NCBI GenBank assembly: GCA_003219495.1
Contig: QHOZ01000185.1
Coordinates: forward strand, 1-11,301
From: Verrucomicrobiota bacterium
GTDB lineage: Bacteria > Verrucomicrobiota > Verrucomicrobiae > Chthoniobacterales > UBA10450
Direction: 5' to 3'
DNA length: 11,301 bases
Shown here: piece by piece, positions 6,796 through 11,301 of the stretch
Position numbering within the stretch: the stretch's first letter is position 1
Layout: every line of letters starts with the position of its first letter
The notes under the pieces: generated by a model
Told to the model about the DNA's origin: nothing
Databases searched by the model: none
What the model saw: only the letters and a program-made list of their open reading frames with translations
Position numbers and translations under genes: made by a program

Positions 6796-7125
6796 TTATC
6801 CGTCGGTGGCCGAGATCTCCAGTGCTCGAGCGGCGCTATTAAAGGGATTAATCGGTCCACCTAGCCGATACTTCACGTGCATTCCAGGCTTCAAGTCTGC
6901 CAAGGTTGCGGTATGTCCGTTCACGTTAATAGAGGTCAGTTTCGTAACTCGCAAGATAACAAGGTCTGCCTTCCTCTCTTCCGCTGCGTCTGGTTTCACG
7001 TTGACGGAGTTGCTGCCAACGCTCGCGATTACGAACGCTTTCTCCTTGCCGGCCGGTGATGAAATCGCGAATCCGATCAAGAGAATAACGCTAATTAAGG
7101 TTGGCCTAACGAATGATGCACTCAT
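6796..7125 (-). CDS. Small exported protein of unknown function
   Basis: The product is 109 residues. Residues about 7-22 (RPTLISVILLIGFAIS) form a signal-peptide core, and a signal peptidase I cut after SSPA (about residue 25) is plausible; there is no lipobox cysteine, so it should be released into the periplasm or beyond. The mature part looks all-beta: AFVIASVGSNSVNV, then ILRVTKLTSINVNGHTATLADLKPGMHVKYRL (about 57-88) and a final ALEIS. The T.I.VNG..ATL.DLK.GM.V pattern resembles the small beta-barrel repeats of DUF5666-type exported proteins; this is a resemblance only, and no substrate can be inferred. A short AGG lies about 12 bases before the ATG at 7125. It is divergent from rpsU and alone on its strand here. 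Confidence 0.7.
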   Translation of the reverse strand: MSASFVRPTLISVILLIGFAISSPAGKEKAFVIASVGSNSVNVKPDAAEERKADLVILRVTKLTSINVNGHTATLADLKPGMHVKYRLGGPINPFNSAARALEISATDG

Positions 7126-7208
7126 TGTGTATTTTTACCTGGCTAAAGCGTGATAAACATACCGCAAATGCCCATCGTCGTCATATGAAGCAGCTCTTTG
7201 AGGGCGAT

Positions 7209-7237
7209 TTGACGAGATTCAATAGCCCGATTATGAT
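7209..7237 (+). promoter_or_regulatory. Sigma-70-type promoter of rpsU
   Basis: TTGACG (7209-7214) and TATGAT (7232-7237) are separated by exactly 17 bases. Each box matches the housekeeping consensus at 5 of 6 positions. It would start RNA near 7244, about 45 bases before the rpsU start. This is the clearest promoter in the window. No operator-like repeat is visible around it. Confidence 0.75.
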
Positions 7238-7288
7238 CGGCGTCGCCCGAGGGGGCAAAGAATTTGCTAGGATTGGAGTTGAAACACA

Positions 7289-7483
7289 ATGCCAGAAGTA
7301 CTCGTTCGCAAAGGTGAGCCGGTGGATCGCGCACTCAAGCGGTTGAAAAACAAGCTTGATTCCGAGGGTATCCTCGAAGAAGTGCGCCGATTGCGCGCTT
7401 TCGAGACCCCGAATCAAAAGCACCGCCGCAAAGCCAAGAACAATGCGAAGCGCGCCCGAACCAAGTTTCGCTTTACCGCGTAG
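7289..7483 (+). CDS. rpsU: 30S ribosomal protein S21
   Basis: S21 is a small basic protein of the 30S platform that lies near the anti-Shine-Dalgarno end of 16S rRNA and helps initiation. The product is 64 residues, within the family's usual 55-75. Family features are the N-terminal PEVLVRKGEPVDRALKRLKNKLDSEGILEEVRRLRAFETP (2-41) and the basic C-terminus KHRRKAKNNAKRARTKFRF. GGAG at 7275-7278 precedes the ATG by 10 bases, a good ribosome binding site. The gene stands alone between its own promoter (7209-7237) and a strong terminator (7508-7540), so it is a monocistronic unit, not part of an rpsU-dnaG-rpoD operon. Confidence 0.95.
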   Translation: MPEVLVRKGEPVDRALKRLKNKLDSEGILEEVRRLRAFETPNQKHRRKAKNNAKRARTKFRFTA

Positions 7484-7507
7484 GAATCGACAACGACTCA
7501 GTTTTTC

Positions 7508-7540
7508 AAAGGACACGCTTCGGCGTGTCCTTTTTGTTTT
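7508..7540 (+). terminator. Intrinsic terminator of rpsU
   Basis: An 11-bp perfect stem, AAAGGACACGC / GCGTGTCCTTT, is closed by a TTCG loop (7519-7522), which forms the stable C(UUCG)G tetraloop in RNA. It is followed by TTGTTTT, giving a T-run of TTTTTGTTTT from 7531. It starts 24 bases after the rpsU stop. On the minus strand the run after the stem is only TTTGAAAAAC, so it would be a weaker terminator for the convergent FGE-domain gene. Confidence 0.93.
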
Positions 7541-7545
7541 CAGGC

Positions 7546-7570
7546 GCGGCCGACACGGCCGCCTCTACAG
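7546..7570 (-). repeat. REP-like palindrome C
   Basis: GCGGCCG-ACA-CGGCCGC (7546-7562) is a perfect 7-bp stem with a 3-base loop, flanked by CTCTACAG. On the minus strand it reads CTGTAGAGGCGGCCG and so on, the same plan as the elements at 3084 and 6714. TGTAG starts 3 bases after the stop codon (7575-7573) of the minus-strand FGE-domain gene. There is no T-run. It sits between that stop and the rpsU terminator. Confidence 0.65.
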
Positions 7571-7572
7571 CT

Positions 7573-9180
7573 TCAATCGCATTCGCAGACGATCCGGAAT
7601 CCGAGATCGTTGCAGGAAAATCCGGGAACGTTCGAGCTGCGAACCGTCGTTCGCAGACTGCTAAAGCGCGATTTCCAACTGCCTCCACGATGAACACGCT
7701 TGGTGCCCGATGTCGCGCCGCGCGGGTTTGTCTTCGGACCGTTCCGATAAAGCTCGAAATAATCGAGGCACCATTCCCAAACGTTGCCGGCCATGTCCTC
7801 AATGCCGAATGGACTGGCGCCGAGCGGAAACGCGCCCACCGGGGAGCTTTCGGGATAACCGTCGTCGATATCGCGATCACTCCAGGCGAAAACGGTGTTT
7901 TTGTCGGCGAAGTTCGCGAGATCTCCACGACCGTCATAATTTCCCCACGGATATTTCCTCTGATCGGTGCCCTTCGCCGCGTATTCCCATTCCGCTTCGG
8001 TGGGCAACCGATACTTCCGGCGTTCTCGCGTGCTCAACCACTGACAAAATTTCACCGCCTCGAGATAACTGACGTAAACAGCCGGGTGACGATCGCCGCC
8101 GCCGGAAGCGCGCTTTGATTTGTGCGCACGATCGAACTGCTCGTATTCCGCATTCGTGATCAGGCAGCGCGAAATGTAAAAACGGCTAACCGAAACGGAA
8201 TGCACCGGCCGCTCGTTAGGCCCGGCGTCCTCGCTGTCACTACCCATCATGAACTCCGCCGATGGAACAAAAATCATCATGCCGCCGAGCGTGTTGGTGA
8301 AATTCGCATAGCGTGAACGCTCGAGATCCGGATTGTTGTCGATCTTTGGCGCGGCGGGTTTTGCTTCAACCAGCGCGGTCGCAGGCGCGGACCTCGCTTC
8401 GATCTTCGGAGCGGCTGTCGGTTCTGCCATCGATTTCTCGTCCGCTTCCTCGAGATAAAGATCGACAAGATCTTCGGCTTCTCCCGGATCGAGGCCGAGA
8501 TTTTCCGCCATGTCGATGAACGTGTCGCGCTGATCGTCGCTCATGCTGAAGCTGTCGAGATTGCTCAGATGAAGCATTCGCACGAATTCATCTTGCGGAT
8601 TCGACGCCGTTTTGGTCGCGGGCATTTGGACAATATTTGCGGCCGGCGGCGGTGGTGGCGGCGCGATCTGCTGACGTTTCGCGCCCCGTTCCTGCAACGC
8701 TTCCTCGATGATAGAACTCATCTCGCTTTCACTGAGCGCGCGCTCGGACCCGAAACGCAGAAGATTTTTTTCCTCTTCCGGATTTAAAACGCCGCTCGCG
8801 AGCGCGAATTCCAAATATTTTCGAAATTCATCCGCGGCGGCTTCGTGAACTTCGGCCGCGAGTTGTTCATCGAGAACTTTGCGACGTTCAGGATCGAGAA
8901 GATCGAGGCGGGCTTCGGTGAGATAGCGCGAGGATTCTTCGAGACCGGAGCGCAACAATTGCGCGAGGGGATTGCTCGGCTGATTCTTGAGTGGAAGTTT
9001 CTTTTGCCACCACCGCATCAACTCGCGGCAGTGTTCTTCGATCAGCTCGTTGCTCGGATTCGCGCGCGGATCAAGACAGAGACGATCGTACGGATTCGGC
9101 GAATTGTAATTGTTCCAACCCTGCCACTTTCGCGGATCATCGGGGAGCGGAAGCGGAAAACTGATATCGCATTTCGACAT
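7573..9180 (-). CDS. J-like domain / helical modules / FGE (SUMF1)-fold protein, catalytic cysteines absent
   Basis: The product is 535 residues with no signal peptide. Residues about 28-108 resemble a J domain (NPYDRLCLDPRAN, two helices, then EARLDLLDPERRKVLDEQ), but the HPD tripeptide is replaced by WQKK. Residues 130-169 and 212-250 are two related helical modules (L.p.e...l......Ls..e...ii...l.e). A run of six prolines (174-179) and an Ala/Pro/Glu-rich linker (about 250-285) lead to a C-terminal FGE-sulfatase fold (about 297-535). That domain shows RLPTEAEWEYAA (391-402), YPWGN (410-414), DMAGNVWEW (462-470), RGGSW (498-502) and a terminal LGFRIV. True formylglycine-generating enzymes have two copper-binding cysteines just after GGS; here these positions are Ser504 and Leu509, so enzyme activity is unlikely and a binding role is more likely. 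It starts 2 bases after the Hsp70 stop, so the two are surely coupled. Confidence 0.88.
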   Translation of the reverse strand: MSKCDISFPLPLPDDPRKWQGWNNYNSPNPYDRLCLDPRANPSNELIEEHCRELMRWWQKKLPLKNQPSNPLAQLLRSGLEESSRYLTEARLDLLDPERRKVLDEQLAAEVHEAAADEFRKYLEFALASGVLNPEEEKNLLRFGSERALSESEMSSIIEEALQERGAKRQQIAPPPPPPAANIVQMPATKTASNPQDEFVRMLHLSNLDSFSMSDDQRDTFIDMAENLGLDPGEAEDLVDLYLEEADEKSMAEPTAAPKIEARSAPATALVEAKPAAPKIDNNPDLERSRYANFTNTLGGMMIFVPSAEFMMGSDSEDAGPNERPVHSVSVSRFYISRCLITNAEYEQFDRAHKSKRASGGGDRHPAVYVSYLEAVKFCQWLSTRERRKYRLPTEAEWEYAAKGTDQRKYPWGNYDGRGDLANFADKNTVFAWSDRDIDDGYPESSPVGAFPLGASPFGIEDMAGNVWEWCLDYFELYRNGPKTNPRGATSGTKRVHRGGSWKSRFSSLRTTVRSSNVPGFSCNDLGFRIVCECD

Positions 9181-9182
9181 GC

Positions 9183-10745
9183 CTAACTGACCTGCAGGGC
9201 CTCTAAATTCTTCGTCGCCTCTGCGACGTCCTGAGGCGCAAGACCGGTGTTGCGATCGATCGTGACCTTCGCGTTGTTGCCGGCAGCCTGGACGTCGACT
9301 TCCAAAACCTGGTTCGCGTTGTACTGATACGTGAGCTTAACCGGCGAGCCTTTCGGCAAATACGGCGGCAGTTGAATGTCGCAGACGCCGAGTGGCGTGC
9401 ATTCGCCGGGGATGGTGCTTTCGCCTTCCACCACTTTCACCACTGCGCGCTGCATGTTTGCATCCGCGGTGCCGAACGAATTCTTAATGACCGCCGGAAC
9501 GGGCGTCATCTTCTTGATCATCGGGAAAACGTATTCTTGAAGTTGCTTTTCATCCCAAAGCACGACCCCGAGCGTGTGCGAGGTGATGTCGGTCACTTCG
9601 ATCAATCCGCCGTCGAGGGATGAGAATTTTTGGCGAACTGCATCGTCGACCATTTTTTCTCCGGAAGCGTCTTCTTCGTTTAAGAGTGAGAGCACGCCTT
9701 GAATGGCTGCACCGCGCGCGACAACTTCATCGGGATTGACTGTGTCGATCAACCCCGCCGAGGCGAAACCTGAGATCATCGCGCGAATCATCGGCATTCG
9801 CGTCATGCCGCCTGCAAGCAGGACTTTGTCGATCTTGTCCCACTTCATCTTGGCTTCTTGCATCACCATCTCGCAAATCGTTTTGCATTTCTCGATCAGG
9901 TGACGTGTGCGTTTCTCAAATTCTTTCCGTGTCAGCGTCAGCTTCACGCTTTTGCCGCCATGGTGATAAACGATCGTGGTCGAATTACGGCTGGAGAGCT
10001 GGATCTTTGCAGCGAGCGCGCGGTTATGCAGCTCCTGGTAACTGTGCAGATCGAGTAGCGGATTCTCGCCATGCAGCTTGTCGAATTCCTCGGCGATCAA
10101 GTTGACGATCACGTCGTCCCAATCTTTTCCGCCAAGCCGATGATCCCCGTTGGTCGCGAGCATCTCGATCCTGTGATCGTCGATGCGCATGATAGTGGTG
10201 TCGAAGGTGCCGCCACCGAGGTCGAACACGAAAACAGTTTGGTTTTCGTCAAGTTTATCGAGTCCGTATGCGAGCGCGGCCGCAGTCGGCTCATTGATGA
10301 TCTGGAGAACATTCAATCCCGCGAGCTGACCTGCGGTGATAGTCGATGTGCGCTCCGCATCGTTGAAATAGGCCGGGACCGTAATCACCGCATCGGTGAC
10401 CGGTTGCTCGAGATATTTCTCCGCGTCGGCTTTCATTTTTCGAATGATCAACGCGGAGAGCTCTTCGGCGGAGTAGACTTTGCCGCCGAACTCACGGGTG
10501 AATTGCTCTTTGGGCTTGCCCATTTCGCGTTTCACAAAATCGACAATCTTTTCCGGCTCGGCCACGGCGTTGTTCTTAGCCACCGTTCCAACGATCACGT
10601 TTGTTCCGTCGAAACAAATTACCGACGGCGTAATCCGTTCGGTTTCCGTGTTGGGGATGATTTGCGGTTTCCCGTAGGCATCGATGTGCGCGATGGCGGA
10701 GAAAGTCGTACCGAGATCGATTCCGACTACTTTGCGTTTGCTCAT
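9183..10745 (-). CDS. Hsp70-family chaperone lacking the C-terminal lid (HscC/DnaK-like)
   Basis: Hsp70s are ATP-driven chaperones that bind hydrophobic peptide stretches. The product is 520 residues against about 638 for DnaK. The ATPase domain is complete: GIDLGTTFS (8-16), Lys72 in FVKREMG, VPAYFND (123-129), INEPTAAALAYGL (150-162), FDLGGGTFD (174-182, with Asp175, Thr180, Asp182) and LLAGGMTRMP (309-318). The catalytic residues known from Hsc70/DnaK are all kept, so it should hydrolyse ATP. The linker, normally a D-L-L-L-type stretch, is changed to GLIEVTDITSHTLGV (380-394). The beta-sandwich substrate domain follows (to about 500), then the chain stops with one short helix (504-517) where the helical lid should start. 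This resembles the lid-poor HscC branch and predicts fast, loose substrate exchange. It lies between a GrpE-like gene and the J-like/FGE gene. No clear Shine-Dalgarno precedes the ATG. Confidence 0.93.
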   Translation of the reverse strand: MSKRKVVGIDLGTTFSAIAHIDAYGKPQIIPNTETERITPSVICFDGTNVIVGTVAKNNAVAEPEKIVDFVKREMGKPKEQFTREFGGKVYSAEELSALIIRKMKADAEKYLEQPVTDAVITVPAYFNDAERTSTITAGQLAGLNVLQIINEPTAAALAYGLDKLDENQTVFVFDLGGGTFDTTIMRIDDHRIEMLATNGDHRLGGKDWDDVIVNLIAEEFDKLHGENPLLDLHSYQELHNRALAAKIQLSSRNSTTIVYHHGGKSVKLTLTRKEFEKRTRHLIEKCKTICEMVMQEAKMKWDKIDKVLLAGGMTRMPMIRAMISGFASAGLIDTVNPDEVVARGAAIQGVLSLLNEEDASGEKMVDDAVRQKFSSLDGGLIEVTDITSHTLGVVLWDEKQLQEYVFPMIKKMTPVPAVIKNSFGTADANMQRAVVKVVEGESTIPGECTPLGVCDIQLPPYLPKGSPVKLTYQYNANQVLEVDVQAAGNNAKVTIDRNTGLAPQDVAEATKNLEALQVS

Positions 10746-10761
10746 AGCTGAAAAGGTTTTA

Positions 10762-10853
10762 GCCGATGCGTCGATTCGGCAGGTTTCCCTAGTGCAGCTT
10801 TTGTGCCTTAGAGGCAGAAGATTTTATGCCGGGCGCGGAGAGTCGATTCCGCG
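10762..10853 (-). promoter_or_regulatory. Two matching hairpins in the GrpE-Hsp70 spacer
   Basis: The 120-base spacer between the GrpE-like stop and the Hsp70 start holds two small hairpins. One is GCCGA/TCGGC (10762-10766 and 10776-10780, loop of 9). The other is CGCGGA/TCCGCG (10834-10839 and 10848-10853, loop of 8). Both contain the same 8-base sequence GTCGATTC (10770-10777 and 10842-10849), while the stem sequences differ at matching pairs. They could be a protein- or RNA-level control site or a processing signal separating the two genes. No CIRCE element and no convincing heat-shock promoter is present. Function is not known. Confidence 0.3.
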
Positions 10854-10865
10854 TCAGCGAACGCT

Positions 10866-11301
10866 TTAGCCGAAGCGTTTTGCGATCACTTCTTCCGGCC
10901 GGATCAGCTTGCCGCGCCACATAAAGCCGCGCTTAACGCGCATGACGATCGCGCCGTCTTCTTCCGGAAAATCGGCCGGCTCAAAACTGATCACGCGATG
11001 GTACGCGCGATCGATCCGCTCGCGGGGCTCGATTTCTTTCACGTCGAAGCGGTGAAGAATCTCAACCAGCGAGTGAATGGCATTTTCCAAATTGTCGCGC
11101 CATTGCGAAACGCGGCCGCGCTTTCCCTTTTCCTGCGACACCATCGCGAGCTGCTCGCAAAGACCATTGAGATGATCGTAAAGGTAAACCAAATCGTGGA
11201 TGAACGGTTTCTGAAGCGATTCGTGGAGAAAATTGTCGCGATACTTGAGCAATTCCGCGTGCAGCGAATCGAACAATTGTTGGTTCACGCTCTCGGTGTT
11301 T
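10866..11301 (-). CDS. GrpE-like nucleotide exchange factor (cut by window edge)
   Basis: GrpE proteins release ADP from Hsp70 to restart its cycle. The frame is open to the right edge; a GTG at 11288 is only an internal candidate, so the N-terminus probably lies outside. The visible part, about 145 residues, has an amphipathic helical region (LFDSLHAELLKYRDNFLHES...LVYLYDHLNGL) matching the GrpE helix bundle. It continues with WRDNLENAIHSLVEILHRFDVKEIEP and ends with a beta-wing-like AIVMRVKRGFMWRGKLIRPEEVIAKR, like the GrpE pattern V..V...GY...g.LIRPA.V.V. It diverges from the standard HeAi/GY..dRVLRPA motifs, so it is a specialised paralogue rather than the main grpE. Its place just upstream of an Hsp70 gene supports the call. 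Confidence 0.75.
   Translation of the reverse strand, partial: NTESVNQQLFDSLHAELLKYRDNFLHESLQKPFIHDLVYLYDHLNGLCEQLAMVSQEKGKRGRVSQWRDNLENAIHSLVEILHRFDVKEIEPRERIDRAYHRVISFEPADFPEEDGAIVMRVKRGFMWRGKLIRPEEVIAKRFG

Noticed and set aside
7508..7540. Strong bidirectional terminator serving the FGE-domain gene as well
   Set aside because: On the minus strand the stem is followed by TTTGAAAAAC, not a proper T-run; termination there is possible but not supported.
7525..8118. Plus-strand open frame opposite the FGE-fold domain
   Set aside because: Shadow of the minus-strand gene; composition is Arg/Ala-rich and it starts inside the rpsU terminator.
10746..10865. CIRCE or sigma-32 control of the Hsp70 cluster
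   Set aside because: No TTAGCACTC-N9-GAGTGCTAA repeat and no convincing CTTGAA / CCCCAT pair; a CCCGGCATAAA stretch is too weak to call.

Overview
The window reads as chromosomal DNA of a moderately GC-rich bacterium. The best guess is Verrucomicrobiota, perhaps a soil Chthoniobacterales-type lineage. This rests on the look of the proteins (Ala/Gly/Lys-tailed S12, a single SecD-SecF polypeptide plan, an FGE-domain protein beside an Hsp70) and on short dispersed palindromes at gene ends. It is an inference, not a marker-gene result.

Left part (1-5798): two conserved housekeeping blocks are transcribed away from each other. On the minus strand is the str operon, rpsL, rpsG and the first 254 codons of fusA, which runs off the left edge. 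On the plus strand is tgt, yajC and a secD/secF coding region, the usual tRNA-queuosine / Sec-translocase cluster. A pair of facing REP-like hairpins starts at the tgt stop codon. The SecDF reading frame is interrupted near 5195-5215: the SecD part plus the start of SecF are in one frame and the rest of SecF is in another. About 25-30 residues of the usual SecF periplasmic region also seem to be missing there.

Middle part (5799-7570): small accessory genes. An intergenic stretch with four consecutive small hairpins is followed by three short minus-strand genes: a Sel1-like lipoprotein, an 84-residue protein of unknown function and an exported 109-residue protein. Then comes rpsU on the plus strand, with a clear sigma-70-type promoter and a strong UUCG-loop terminator. 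Two more REP-like palindromes lie here, each just after the 3' end of a minus-strand gene.

Right part (7573-11301): a compact minus-strand cluster that looks like a specialised Hsp70 module. It holds a GrpE-like protein (cut by the right edge), an Hsp70 that ends where the helical lid should begin, and, 2 bases further on, a 535-residue protein. That last protein joins a J-domain-like N-terminus lacking HPD, two related helical modules and a C-terminal FGE/SUMF1-fold domain that lacks the catalytic cysteines. The three together look like a nucleotide exchange factor, a chaperone ATPase and a co-chaperone/adaptor. This is the most novel-looking system in the window; its substrate cannot be read from sequence.
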